Shown: positions 1-7,776, counted from the first letter of the stretch. The stretch: 64,000 nucleotides of DNA from an uncultured Lachnospiraceae bacterium (GCA_900542015.1 UQLY01000004.1:62001-126000); one strand, 5' to 3'. Made by a program: numbers and translations. The notes: generated from the letters alone by a model not told the origin.

Positions 1-67
1 CGGTTGCTACAGCCCTTGTACATCATAACACATTTCTTTTTACTTGCAAACAAATAATTGCTTTCCG

Positions 68-865
68 TTACTTTCTTACAATGATTACCTGCGTTGCAGT
101 TGTGTAAGGGTCGGTAAAGTCAATGTTTTCAAGGCGGTCTTCCGTAACGGTCAGACCTGCGGCGCCGAAATCGGCTTTGCCGGATTCTACCGCCGTGATG
201 ATGGAGTCAAATTCCATATCTTCTACAACCAGTTCGTATCCTAACTTGTCGCAGATCGCTTTTGCCATTTCCACGTCGATACCGACGATTTCGTTGTTGG
301 AATAATACTCATAAGGCTCGAAAGCGGCGTTGGTAGCCATGGTCAGCGTGCCGTTGGGATATTCGGTTCCTTCGGGCGTCTCATAAGGGCAGGTTCCCTT
401 TGTATCATCGCCGATGTAGTTTGCAACGATCTGATCCAGTGTGCCGTCCGCTTTTAATTCCGCCAAAGCGCCGTTGATCGCTTCCGTCAGATCCTTGTTG
501 TCCTTGCTGACGCAGATCGCATATTCTTCAACTGCAAATTCTTCGTCCAGAATGGTTAAATCGTCGTTTTTTGCAACGAATGCCTGCGCGGGCTGGTTGT
601 CAATGATCACGCAGTCGATTTTGCCCTGCTTTAATGCGAGGATCGCATCATTTCCTTTGTTGTAACGCTCGATCGTAGAGCCTTCTTCCTCATAGTCGGA
701 AGCGTAAATATCGCCGGTGGTGCCAAGCTGTACGCCGATGGATTTTCCGGGCAGATCGTCGATGGAAAAAACAGTGTTTTCCGGTACGCTGCTGCCGCAT
801 GCACATAAGGATAAAGCCATGGCGCCGACTAATCCGAGCGCAACAAGTTTGTTACATTTTTTCAT
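68..865 (-). CDS. Amino-acid ABC transporter substrate-binding lipoprotein with circularly permuted lobes
   Basis: Extracytoplasmic solute-binding protein of the SBP_bac_3 (polar amino acid) family, 265 residues. An in-frame ATG lies 7 codons upstream, but the AGAGGAGG site sits just before the ATG at 865, so that start is chosen. Residues 1-23 are a lipoprotein signal ending LCAC, with C23 the likely lipidated cysteine. The two halves are in reversed order. The segment that is normally C-terminal comes first (about 33-151: DDLPGKSIGVQLGTTGD ... GTLDQIVANYI). After a linker (152-170) comes the normally N-terminal half (about 172-265: GTLTMATNAAFEPYEY ... TVTEDRLENIDFTDPY ... VIIVRK). Family ligand positions are kept, including the Thr pair near 49-50 and Arg244. 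No permease or ATPase gene is adjacent inside the window. Family call is firm; the substrate is unknown. Confidence 0.9.
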   Translation of the reverse strand: MKKCNKLVALGLVGAMALSLCACGSSVPENTVFSIDDLPGKSIGVQLGTTGDIYASDYEEEGSTIERYNKGNDAILALKQGKIDCVIIDNQPAQAFVAKNDDLTILDEEFAVEEYAICVSKDNKDLTEAINGALAELKADGTLDQIVANYIGDDTKGTCPYETPEGTEYPNGTLTMATNAAFEPYEYYSNNEIVGIDVEMAKAICDKLGYELVVEDMEFDSIITAVESGKADFGAAGLTVTEDRLENIDFTDPYTTATQVIIVRK

Positions 866-903
866 AACAGGTCCTCCTCTTTTCATAAGTTTATTTCTGG
901 GTT

Positions 904-932
904 ATTATAACAGAGTAAGAAAATTGACGCAA
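904..932 (-). promoter_or_regulatory. Sigma-A promoter of the substrate-binding protein gene
   Basis: On the minus strand TTGCGT (927-932) and a perfect TATAAT (904-909) are 17 nt apart, about 40 nt upstream of the start codon at 865. Two direct repeats abut the -35 side. Confidence 0.75.
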
Positions 933-935
933 TAC

Positions 936-968
936 GGAAATATGGAAAATCTGGAAATATGGAAAATC
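936..968. repeat. Tandem 16-bp direct repeat upstream of the SBP promoter
   Basis: GGAAATATGGAAAATC occurs at 936-951 and again, identical, at 953-968 with one base between. The copies sit immediately upstream of the -35 box of the minus-strand promoter and about 55 bp before the plus-strand GNAT gene, so an operator role is possible. Confidence 0.8.
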
Positions 969-1023
969 ATGTGAATCGTATAAATGAAAGAAAATGAGAA
1001 ATCAGGATAAAGGAGAGTGCAAA

Positions 1024-1950
1024 TTGAAAATCAGACTGTTGAACAGGGAAGAAGTGACGAAAATTTACAGGGAGAAAATGCCCGATGACTTTGCGGCGGG
1101 GGAAATCAAGCCGTTGGAGCGGATCTTGGAGCTTTCCGAACGGGAACAATACTTTTGCTACGGTATGTTTGAAGGGACGCCGGAACAGGAAACCATGGTC
1201 GGCTACGGCTTTCTTGTGCCTTCCGGGGAAAGGGACGCGGTGCTGTTAGACTACTTTGCCGTGACGGACGGAATGCGGGGAAGGGGCTATGGAAGCCGTT
1301 GTTTTGCAGCGTTAAAAGAAGAAATCGCAAAAAAGGAGCTGGGGAACCTGATTTTGGAGGTGGAAAATCCCAGATTCGGAGCAGACGGAAAGGAGCGGGA
1401 ATTACGCAGGCGGCGGATCGCTTTTTATATCCGAAACGGGATGACTTTGACCCATCTTCGCATTTTTCTGTACCGGGTGGAATATCTTGTGATGATATCG
1501 GACAAAGGGCAGATGAAGAAGGCGGCTGACCAGATCTATCATGTCTATCAGGTGCTGTTAAAACCGGATAAAATAAAGACAAGATTGAGAATTTCCACAA
1601 ATATACGGTGTGTGTTGTGCATGGCGGGCGGTCAAAACGCTTCCTGCGATGTAAAGAAGGATGAAAACGGGATTCTGATTGTAAACGGCGTCGGTGGAGC
1701 CCGCGGCAGTGAGGGGCTTAAAGCGTTTAAAGGCTTCCTTGAAAAAAACGATATCGAGCCGGAGGAATGCGTGGTTTTCACAGACACGGACGAGGATATC
1801 GGTCTGCTGCAGTACGCAGGTATCGGCGTTACGTCCGAAAGTGCGCCGTCTGCTGCAAAAAATGCTGCAAATTATATCATCCGGTCCGGCAAACGAAGCG
1901 GTGCGGTGGAAGGAATGGAGGAAATCCTGCAAATTTTGACACGGTTATAA
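1024..1950 (+). CDS. GNAT-family N-acetyltransferase with C-terminal HAD-like segment
   Basis: 308 residues from the TTG at 1024, preferred over the ATG at 994 because AAAGGAGAG (1009-1017) is well spaced before the TTG. Residues about 1-180 are a GNAT domain: a beta strand DAVLLDYFAV followed by the acetyl-CoA loop RGRGYGS (about 85-91). Residues about 220-300 (GLKAFKGFLEKND ... VVFTDTDEDIGLLQYAGIGV) resemble the last part of Cof-type HAD phosphatases, with a motif IV-like TDTDED. The HAD nucleophile motif DxDGT is absent. This could be a fusion to a HAD fragment or a remnant read through into the GNAT gene. The acceptor substrate is unknown. It is transcribed divergently from the binding-protein gene. 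Confidence 0.75.
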   Translation: MKIRLLNREEVTKIYREKMPDDFAAGEIKPLERILELSEREQYFCYGMFEGTPEQETMVGYGFLVPSGERDAVLLDYFAVTDGMRGRGYGSRCFAALKEEIAKKELGNLILEVENPRFGADGKERELRRRRIAFYIRNGMTLTHLRIFLYRVEYLVMISDKGQMKKAADQIYHVYQVLLKPDKIKTRLRISTNIRCVLCMAGGQNASCDVKKDENGILIVNGVGGARGSEGLKAFKGFLEKNDIEPEECVVFTDTDEDIGLLQYAGIGVTSESAPSAAKNAANYIIRSGKRSGAVEGMEEILQILTRL

Positions 1951-2041
1951 AAAAATATAGCGTTGGGACGTTTTTTTCATGGAAAAAGGTCGGTTCTTGT
2001 TGTAAACTGTTACTATATGATGAAAAATGCGGAGGGATACC

Positions 2042-2617
2042 ATGAAACTTTTGGAAGAAAGGATTTTACAGGAAGGAATTGTCAAAGAGGGAGGCGTGCT
2101 GAAGGTAGACAGTTTTTTGAACCATCAGATGGATATTGAATTGTTCAACGAGATGGGCAAGGAATTTAAAAGACTGTTTGCGGATTGTCCCATCAATAAG
2201 ATTTTGACGATTGAGGCTTCCGGAATCGGAATCGCCTGTGTGGTGGCGCAGTATTTTCATGTGCCGGTGGTGTTTGCGAAGAAGGCGCAGAGCATCAATA
2301 TCGACGGTGAGGTTTATCAGACGAAAATACAGTCCTTTACCCATAAGCGGGTGTATGACGTGATTGTTTCCAAAAAGTATCTGGGTCCGGAGGATCACGT
2401 CCTGATTATCGATGATTTTCTGGCAAACGGCTGCGCCCTGGAGGGGTTGATTGACCTGGTGCACAACTCGGGAGCCGTTGTGGAGGGAATCGGCATTGCC
2501 GTGGAAAAGGGTTTCCAGCACGGTGGAGATATGATCAGGAGCAAAGGGGTCCGTCTGGAATCCCTTGCCATCATTGACCGGTTCGAAAACGGAACCGTCG
2601 TATTTCAACAACAGTAG
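2042..2617 (+). CDS. xpt: Xanthine phosphoribosyltransferase
   Basis: 191 residues, the usual family length. Salvages xanthine with PRPP to XMP in the cytoplasm. The start at 2042 follows GGAGGG; the ATG-like extension at 2027 lacks a site. Recognisable along its whole length: N-terminal MKLLEERILQEG, the EASGIG loop (about 58-63), and the PRPP-binding signature VLIIDDFLANG (120-130) with its two Asp residues. Many Firmicute xpt genes sit behind a purine riboswitch; the 91-bp upstream gap here shows no such core. No purine permease follows, so it stands apart from the usual xpt-pbuX pair. Confidence 0.95.
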   Translation: MKLLEERILQEGIVKEGGVLKVDSFLNHQMDIELFNEMGKEFKRLFADCPINKILTIEASGIGIACVVAQYFHVPVVFAKKAQSINIDGEVYQTKIQSFTHKRVYDVIVSKKYLGPEDHVLIIDDFLANGCALEGLIDLVHNSGAVVEGIGIAVEKGFQHGGDMIRSKGVRLESLAIIDRFENGTVVFQQQ

Positions 2618-2665
2618 ACAGGCGTTTGTCAGGGGTTGAAATAAAAATAAGGAGAGGGGTATGAC

Positions 2666-3649
2666 ATGATATTTAAATGTAAAAACTGCGGCGCCAATAC
2701 GGTTTGGTCGCCGGATAAGGACAGTATGTGCTGTCCTCACTGCGACAGCATTGACAGCGAGGAAATGGTCACGAACAGCGACATGTTCCAATGCGCCGCC
2801 TGCGGCGCGCCCATGCAGCCGAAACAGTATGACAGTGCAAACAAGTGCGAGCATTGCGGGGCGTATACGATTTTTGAAGAGCGGATCAGCGGGCAGTACG
2901 AGCCGCATCTGATTCTTCCTTTTAAAGTGAGCAGGGAAAAAGCAAAAGAGCTGATCAAACAGGAATTTGGGAAAAAACTGTTTTTGCCGTCCGGCTTTTT
3001 GAAGGCGGCGTATCTGGACAAAATCGAGGGCGACTACATCCCGTTCTTTTTGTATGATTTCGACTGCAATTACAAATTTGCGGGAAAAGGAAAACGGATC
3101 AGACGGTGGGCCAGCGGCGATACGGAGTATACGGAAACTTCTATTTTTCAGATTTACCGCGCGATGGACGTGGATTTTTCCAGGATACCGGCGGACGCTT
3201 CCATGGCAATGCCGGACGGGGAAATGGATCTGCTCGAGCCCTATGATTATTCGGCGCTGGTGGGCTTTCAGCCGAAATTTATGTCCGGCTATCTGGGAGA
3301 AATATACAGCATCGACGGCGAGACGCTGGAGCCGAGGGCAAAGCAGAAGGCAAGAAGCGACGCTTCGACGCTGATGCGCGAGAGCATTGTGGGATATAAC
3401 AGCGTTACCCCGGAGGTAGACGACTGCCGTTTAGATACAAAAGCGCAAAATTACACGTTACTCCCGGTCTGGAATTATCGTTACCGTTTCAATGGGAAGG
3501 ATTATTTCTTCCGCCTCAACGGACAGACGGGCAAGCTGGTAGGGAAAGCGCCGATCTCCATAGGAAAGATGATCGGGTACAGCGCCACGTTTTTTGGAGG
3601 CATTGTTGCGATCGGAACTTTAATCAACGGGATTCTGGGGGTGATCTGA
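2666..3649 (+). CDS. Zinc-ribbon protein with C-terminal membrane anchor
   Basis: 327 residues. The N-terminus has paired CxxC knuckles: CKNC (5-8) with CPHC, then CAAC with CEHC, giving two probable zinc ribbons within the first 70 residues. The middle (about 75-300) is an uncharacterised soluble domain (ILPFKVSREKA ... YIPFFLYDFD ... YRFNGKDYFFRLNGQTGKLVG). One hydrophobic segment close to the C-terminus (about 305-325, ATFFGGIVAIGTLINGILGVI) would anchor it. It is followed after 1 bp by a TPM-domain gene, so the two are translationally linked and likely act together, perhaps in membrane-protein quality control. Similar zinc-ribbon/TPM pairs are common in Clostridia, but the function is not established. 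Confidence 0.7.
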   Translation: MIFKCKNCGANTVWSPDKDSMCCPHCDSIDSEEMVTNSDMFQCAACGAPMQPKQYDSANKCEHCGAYTIFEERISGQYEPHLILPFKVSREKAKELIKQEFGKKLFLPSGFLKAAYLDKIEGDYIPFFLYDFDCNYKFAGKGKRIRRWASGDTEYTETSIFQIYRAMDVDFSRIPADASMAMPDGEMDLLEPYDYSALVGFQPKFMSGYLGEIYSIDGETLEPRAKQKARSDASTLMRESIVGYNSVTPEVDDCRLDTKAQNYTLLPVWNYRYRFNGKDYFFRLNGQTGKLVGKAPISIGKMIGYSATFFGGIVAIGTLINGILGVI

Positions 3650-3650
3650 T

Positions 3651-4472
3651 ATGAAAAAATATTTCAGGCATTTTTGCGTGTTATTTATTATCATTGCGGT
3701 TCTGCTTGTGATTTTTATCGGGGTAAAGGTCGCTACGGGGACGGAAGAGACCGTTTATACCCGCGGCAACGATCAGTGCGTGCAGACTGAGAGGGTTTTT
3801 GATTATGCCGATCAGTTGACGGATGAGGAAGAGGAAAGTTTACGGGTGTTGATTGCGGAAAAAGAAGATGAAATCGGCTGCGATATTGTGCTGGTGACGA
3901 TCAATGATCCTTCCGTTGCTTCCGACTATGATATGATGAATTACGCCGATGATTTTTATGACGACAATATGTACGGCTATAACGAACCCTGGGGCGACGG
4001 AGCCTTATATCTGGATAACTGGGCAAACGGCTATTGTTGGTTCTCCACCTGCGGCAGAGTTGAGTATGAATATTCCACAAGGGAAATCGATGAGCTGATT
4101 ACAGACGTCTGCAGCATTGTAAACAACGATCCTTACAGGGCATATAAAAGGTATGTAAACTCTCTAAGCGATACCATGTCGGGGAAAAAGGACAGCGTGA
4201 TACCGATGAGTATCATTCTGGTTACGGCGGTTCTGCTTACGGCGATTTATGTCATCATAGGAGTCTCCCAAAATAAGGGAAAGAAAACGACGACGGCGAG
4301 CACCTATATATCGGGCGGACTTCCGGTGTTCCATGACCGGAGAGATGTGTTTTTGACCAAACATACAACCAGCCGACATATTCAGAGAAGCAGCGGCGGA
4401 GGAGGCGGTGGCGGCGGTCACCATGTTTCTTCCGGCGGACATTCCCATGGCGGCGGTGGCGGACGGCACTAG
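3651..4472 (+). CDS. TPM-domain (YgcG-like) membrane protein with Gly/His-rich tail
   Basis: 273 residues. Hydrophobic segment at about 7-27 (signal anchor), an extracytoplasmic TPM domain at about 45-170 beginning FDYADQLTDEEEESL, with acidic stretches DDFYDDNMYGY. A second membrane segment follows at about 184-204 (SIILVTAVLLTAIYVIIGVS). The cytoplasmic or external tail ends in poly-Gly broken by His residues, the last 25 residues being almost only G, S and H. TPM domains are found in membrane proteins linked to photosystem repair in plants and in many bacterial proteins of unclear role. The His/Gly tail could bind metal, which would fit the upstream zinc-ribbon partner; this is inference. 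Confidence 0.75.
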   Translation: MKKYFRHFCVLFIIIAVLLVIFIGVKVATGTEETVYTRGNDQCVQTERVFDYADQLTDEEEESLRVLIAEKEDEIGCDIVLVTINDPSVASDYDMMNYADDFYDDNMYGYNEPWGDGALYLDNWANGYCWFSTCGRVEYEYSTREIDELITDVCSIVNNDPYRAYKRYVNSLSDTMSGKKDSVIPMSIILVTAVLLTAIYVIIGVSQNKGKKTTTASTYISGGLPVFHDRRDVFLTKHTTSRHIQRSSGGGGGGGGHHVSSGGHSHGGGGGRH

Positions 4473-4492
4473 CGGAGTGCGAAGGACAGGAC

Positions 4493-4525
4493 AATCGGGG
4501 CATAGCGTCAGGCTATGCCTCGATT
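4493..4525. terminator. Inverted repeat between convergent genes, probable bidirectional terminator
   Basis: GGGCATAGC-type arms flank a short GTCA loop. The 14-bp arms (4493-4506 and about 4512-4525) have one mismatch. The repeat lies between the TPM gene and the 3' end of gpr and overlaps the gpr stop codon. T-runs on either side are short, so termination strength is uncertain. Confidence 0.6.
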
Positions 4526-5439
4526 TCGTCAAAGGTCATATTTAACGCCTCCGAGACGGTGAAGCTCAGCCGTTTGATGACGGCGTCAATATCCTTGCCG
4601 GTTACATACATATCGTTTAATTCCTGCAGCATGGTGTTGGAGCAATCGTCCTGCAGCATATGAAGATCGATGGAATGACGGGATTTGCCGCTAAAATCCT
4701 CTAAAGCGTCCCGTACGATGGTAGCCGCGTCTACAACGGTGGGAATGCCGATAGCGATCACGGGGACCCCGAGGCTTTCCTTTGTCAGCGCGTTCCGGTG
4801 ATTGCCCACGCCGGAGCCGGGGTGGATTCCCGTGTCGGTAATCTGGATCGTGCGGTTTAAGCGGTGCAGCGTGCGTGCAGCAAGGGAATCGATGACGATT
4901 ACCATATCGGGCGAGGTCTGGTCCACAACGCCTTTAATGATTTCGGCGGTTTCCATGCCGTTTTGCGCCATGACGCCCGGCGCAAGGGAGCTGACCGAGT
5001 GCATCCGGGTCTTGTCATATGCCGCGGCGCCGTATTCCATAATGATGTGGCGCGTGATGCAGAGATTGTCGATGACATGGGGCCCCAGGGAATCTGCGGT
5101 TACGTCCCGGTTTCCGAGCCCGATGACAAGGATGGATTTCTCTTTTTCAAATTCGGGGATCAGCTCCTTTAAAATAGCGGATAAATGCGTGGAAACCTCG
5201 CGGTGGCTGCCTTCGTCGGGTACGTCTAACGTAGGCGCTTCGATGGTAATATAAGTGCCCATGGGCTTGCCAAGCGCTTTGGCGGCGTTTTTTGTGGTAA
5301 TGGAAACCGTAGTGATATGGACCTGATCTTTTTTATAGTCCTTTTCAGTCACGTCGATCCCGTGGATATGGGAAGAAGAGTGTCCGACGCTTTCGTGGGC
5401 TTCCAGGGCAAGGTCGGTACGGATCTGTTGTGTCTGCAT
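4513..5439 (-). CDS. gpr: GPR endopeptidase (germination protease)
   Basis: 308 residues. Degrades small acid-soluble spore proteins when spores germinate. The start at 5439 is taken because AAGGAGG precedes it by 7 nt; an in-frame ATG 24 codons earlier has no site. The N-terminus IRTDLALEAHE is the region of zymogen auto-processing in the family. Further family blocks: SILVIGLGNRDVTADSLGP, a Ser/Thr-rich core around IVIDSLAARTLHRLNRTIQITDTGI, and HPGSGVGNHR. A small hairpin (5457-5473) sits just upstream of the ribosome site. It is divergent from rpsT and belongs to the conserved gpr/rpsT/spoIIP/lepA/hemW block. Shows the organism makes spores; expression would be forespore-specific, but I could not fix a sigma-G promoter. 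Confidence 0.95.
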   Translation of the reverse strand: MQTQQIRTDLALEAHESVGHSSSHIHGIDVTEKDYKKDQVHITTVSITTKNAAKALGKPMGTYITIEAPTLDVPDEGSHREVSTHLSAILKELIPEFEKEKSILVIGLGNRDVTADSLGPHVIDNLCITRHIIMEYGAAAYDKTRMHSVSSLAPGVMAQNGMETAEIIKGVVDQTSPDMVIVIDSLAARTLHRLNRTIQITDTGIHPGSGVGNHRNALTKESLGVPVIAIGIPTVVDAATIVRDALEDFSGKSRHSIDLHMLQDDCSNTMLQELNDMYVTGKDIDAVIKRLSFTVSEALNMTFDEIEA

Positions 5440-5529
5440 GTTTTTAACCTCCTTAAGGGATTGGGAAAATCCCGGTTTCTCTGCTTTTGAAAACAGTAAC
5501 ATTTTTTCCATAAAAATGTAAAATATGTA

Positions 5530-5558
5530 TTGACATTAAAAAGGCTTTCGGCTATTAT
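5530..5558 (+). promoter_or_regulatory. Sigma-A promoter of rpsT
   Basis: TTGACA (5530-5535), 17 nt, TATTAT (5553-5558); an overlapping TATAAT at 5556-5561 gives a 20-nt spacer. Transcription would begin near 5565, leaving an untranslated leader of about 85 nt. Confidence 0.8.
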
Positions 5559-5582
5559 AATATGCGTGTGTTCGCGTTAGTC

Positions 5583-5614
5583 TGCCCGTGTCTGGATGAA
5601 GCGGGACACAGGCA
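5583..5614 (+). promoter_or_regulatory. Stem-loop in the rpsT 5' leader
   Basis: TGCC-c-GTGTC pairs with GACAC-a-GGCA around a 12-nt loop: nine base pairs with one internal mismatch. It lies between the promoter and the ribosome site AGGAGG. A place for S20 feedback control is possible but not shown. Confidence 0.5.
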
Positions 5615-5651
5615 TAGAGATATGACTATCAGATAATAGGAGGTGTGAGTC

Positions 5652-5915
5652 ATGGCTAACATCAAATCTGCAAAGAAAAGAATTTTAGTAAACAGAACAA
5701 AGGCTGAAAGAAACAAAGCGATCAAATCCGGCGTTAAGACTTCCATTAAAAAAGTTTACGCGGCAATTGACGCGAAAGACGCAGATGCAGCAAAGGCAGC
5801 GTTAAAAGACGCTACGGTTGCGATCGATAAAGCGGCTACAAAAGGCGTTTATCACAAAAACAATGCGTCCAGAAAGGTTTCCCGTTTAACAAAGGCTGTA
5901 AACGGTATCGCTTAG
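5652..5915 (+). CDS. rpsT: 30S ribosomal protein S20
   Basis: 87 residues, standard length. Primary 16S rRNA-binding protein of the small subunit. Begins MANIKSAKKRI, rich in Lys/Arg/Ala, with the family blocks NRTKAERNKAIKSGVKT and KGVYHKNNASRKVSRL. AGGAGGTG precedes the ATG. Single-gene unit: strong promoter upstream and a strong terminator downstream. Confidence 0.98.
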   Translation: MANIKSAKKRILVNRTKAERNKAIKSGVKTSIKKVYAAIDAKDADAAKAALKDATVAIDKAATKGVYHKNNASRKVSRLTKAVNGIA

Positions 5916-5996
5916 TTTTTGGAATAGAGATTAGTATCATATGTGGATTTTGATCCTGTCGGAGCCGTCATTCCGATAGGATGAAAAGGATGACAG

Positions 5997-6028
5997 AACC
6001 GACCGGCTTACCCACCGGTCGGTTTTTT
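5997..6028 (+). terminator. Rho-independent terminator after rpsT
   Basis: CCGACCGG (5999-6006) and CCGGTCGG (6015-6022) form a perfect stem with an 8-nt loop, followed by six T residues (6023-6028). Confidence 0.93.
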
Positions 6029-6095
6029 GCGCGGTTCTTTGTCCCGTTGTGGGTATAGACAGGCACTTTTACTCATATATTTAACTGGTGATAAC

Positions 6096-7313
6096 ATGAG
6101 GAGAAGAAGGATCAGGGGACGAAGCCGGGAAAACGGTTTTTTCCTGTTGACTGTGATATGCCTGCTGACGCTTTTGGCGGCGGGGTTTAAAGAGCAATTG
6201 TTTTGCCTGGTTTATCCGGGCATTTCCTATATTTCCGGCGCTGCGGGGGAGGATAAGAAATTATATCAATATGCAGCGGCGTTTTCTAACGGATATTACG
6301 GATATGTGCTGGAATATCAAAAGCCGGAAACGGTGGCGGAGAATGCAGCGGGCGTAAAAAGTCTTATGACCCAAAGCGAGCTGGAGCAGGAAGAATTGCC
6401 CGAAGACGAGCGGTACCATGAGGGGATGGCGGAAGATGAAAGCGTAGAAGAACTGTTTTTATCCGACGGAATGCAGGAGGAGATCGCGGCGGAAAACGAA
6501 AAGACGGCGCAAGCGGCGCAGGCGTTCCAAAAGGCGGAAGAAAAAGCGCAGGTGCTGGATTATGAGAAACTGTTGGATTTTGAATACCTGAAAAAGAATT
6601 TTTACACGGTGGACAGCTCCACGGATATCGGAGCGGACCGCCTGGACGCCAGAAGAATGTTGGAATACGACGCGACGATTTCGGAGGATGCGTCAAAGCC
6701 CCAGATTTTGATTTACCATACGCATTCCCAGGAGACCTTTGCGGACAGCGTGGAGGGAGATCCGTCCACGACGATTGTGGGAGTCGGGGAAAAGCTGGCG
6801 CAGATTTTGCGGGAGGAATACGGATTTAATGTGATCCATGATACGGGGGTCTACGATACGGACAGGGATTATGCGTATTCGGTTTCCGGTCCGGTTATTT
6901 CGGAAATTTTGGAGGAAAATCCTTCCATCGAGGTTGTGATTGACCTGCACAGGGACGGCGTGGCGGATACGACGCACCTGGTCACGGAGGTCGGCGGCAG
7001 ACCTACGGCGCAGTTTATGTTTTTCAACGGATTGAGCTACTTAAACGGAAAGGGAGCGATCGATTATCTGGAAAATCCCTATATTGAAGAAAATCTCGCT
7101 TTTTCCTTTCAGATGAAGCTTGCCGCCGACGAATATTATCCGGGCTTTGCCAGAAACATTTATTTAAAGGGTATGCGCTACAATATGCACTTTAGGGAAA
7201 AAAGCCTTTTGATCGAGGTCGGCGCCCAGACCAACACGGTAGAAGAGGTCATGAACGCGACGGAACCGATCGCGCATATTCTGGCGATGGTGCTGAAGGG
7301 GGAGAAACCGTAA
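6096..7313 (+). CDS. spoIIP: Stage II sporulation protein P
   Basis: 405 residues from the ATG at 6096; the ribosome site is weak (GGTGAT). SpoIIP is the peptidoglycan amidase/endopeptidase of the SpoIIDMP engulfment machine. An N-terminal membrane segment (about 14-34, FFLLTVICLLTLLAAGF) is followed by an acidic, variable linker. The catalytic domain occupies about 195-400, with the metal-site motifs IYHTHSQETF (about 206-215), IDLHRDGVAD (about 283-292) and LLIEVGAQTNT (about 370-380). It lies between rpsT and lepA as in Bacillus. Presumably sigma-E controlled, but no convincing sigma-E promoter was found. Confidence 0.95.
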   Translation: MRRRRIRGRSRENGFFLLTVICLLTLLAAGFKEQLFCLVYPGISYISGAAGEDKKLYQYAAAFSNGYYGYVLEYQKPETVAENAAGVKSLMTQSELEQEELPEDERYHEGMAEDESVEELFLSDGMQEEIAAENEKTAQAAQAFQKAEEKAQVLDYEKLLDFEYLKKNFYTVDSSTDIGADRLDARRMLEYDATISEDASKPQILIYHTHSQETFADSVEGDPSTTIVGVGEKLAQILREEYGFNVIHDTGVYDTDRDYAYSVSGPVISEILEENPSIEVVIDLHRDGVADTTHLVTEVGGRPTAQFMFFNGLSYLNGKGAIDYLENPYIEENLAFSFQMKLAADEYYPGFARNIYLKGMRYNMHFREKSLLIEVGAQTNTVEEVMNATEPIAHILAMVLKGEKP

Positions 7314-7439
7314 AAAGGGTAAGGAGATGATGGGCGTCTTCTGTTGAATATTTTTGCCGTTTTGGGCTGTGATGTTCAATGAAAGATTTTCTGTCAAATG
7401 AGGTCGAAACGGATTGACTGTGTGGTATAGAGACTATAC

Positions 7440-7626
7440 AATTTATTTGAGGTCGCAATTTGCGACCTCAAACGCAGAAACAGAAAATACATCTTCAAAA
7501 GGAGGACGTAGATATTTACCATATGCCTTTACAGAGCAGGGAATAGCAATGTTATCAGCGGTCTTAAGGAGCGAAGAAGCTATTCGGGTAAGTGTAAATA
7601 TTATGAATGCCTTGTTTAGAAATTGA
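7440..7626 (+). pseudogene. ORF6N-domain protein, decayed fragment
   Basis: An open frame encodes LRSQFATSN and, after a short extra stretch, GGRRYLPYAFTEQGIAMLSAVL and AIRVSVNIMNA. These are hallmark blocks of ORF6N/antirepressor-like DNA-binding proteins of phages and mobile elements. The N-terminal half of the domain and everything after MNAL are missing, and no start codon with a ribosome site precedes it. It is therefore a relic. A 25-bp palindrome (7447-7471) lies inside it. It interrupts the usual spoIIP-lepA junction, suggesting a past insertion. Confidence 0.8.
7447..7471. repeat. 25-bp near-perfect palindrome in the ORF6N relic
   Basis: TTGAGGTCGCA at 7447-7457, centre ATT, and TGCGACCTCAA at 7461-7471: 11-bp perfect arms. 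It coincides with the codons for the conserved LRSQFATSN block, so it may be a product of the protein motif or an operator kept within the gene. Confidence 0.85.
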
Positions 7627-7716
7627 AACGGAAGAATCAAACAATTAAATCACGATACAGACAGTAGCATATCGGTCTGATCGACTTTTTGATGGACAAA
7701 GATCTGATATGATACG

Positions 7717-7745
7717 TTGCCATAAAAAAGGAATTTTGCTATACT
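7717..7745 (+). promoter_or_regulatory. Sigma-A promoter of lepA-hemW
   Basis: TTGCCA (7717-7722), 17 nt, TATACT (7740-7745), 31 nt before the lepA start codon. Confidence 0.75.
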
Positions 7746-7776
7746 TTTACACAGTAGACAAAACGGAGGAATACCT

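Larger units (their letters stand above)
7314..7776. other. Gap between spoIIP and lepA
   Basis: 463 bp without an intact gene. It holds the ORF6N relic and its palindrome in the middle and the lepA promoter at the right end. The first 120 bp show no terminator or other feature I can support. Confidence 0.7.

Noticed and set aside
1951..2041. Purine riboswitch before xpt
   Set aside because: The 91-bp gap has no three-way-junction core and is too short for a riboswitch plus terminator.
2066..2908. Long antisense frame (280 residues) opposite xpt
   Set aside because: It lies wholly opposite a clear enzyme gene and its end, has no ribosome site and no recognisable domain. It is a frame shadow of GC-rich third positions.
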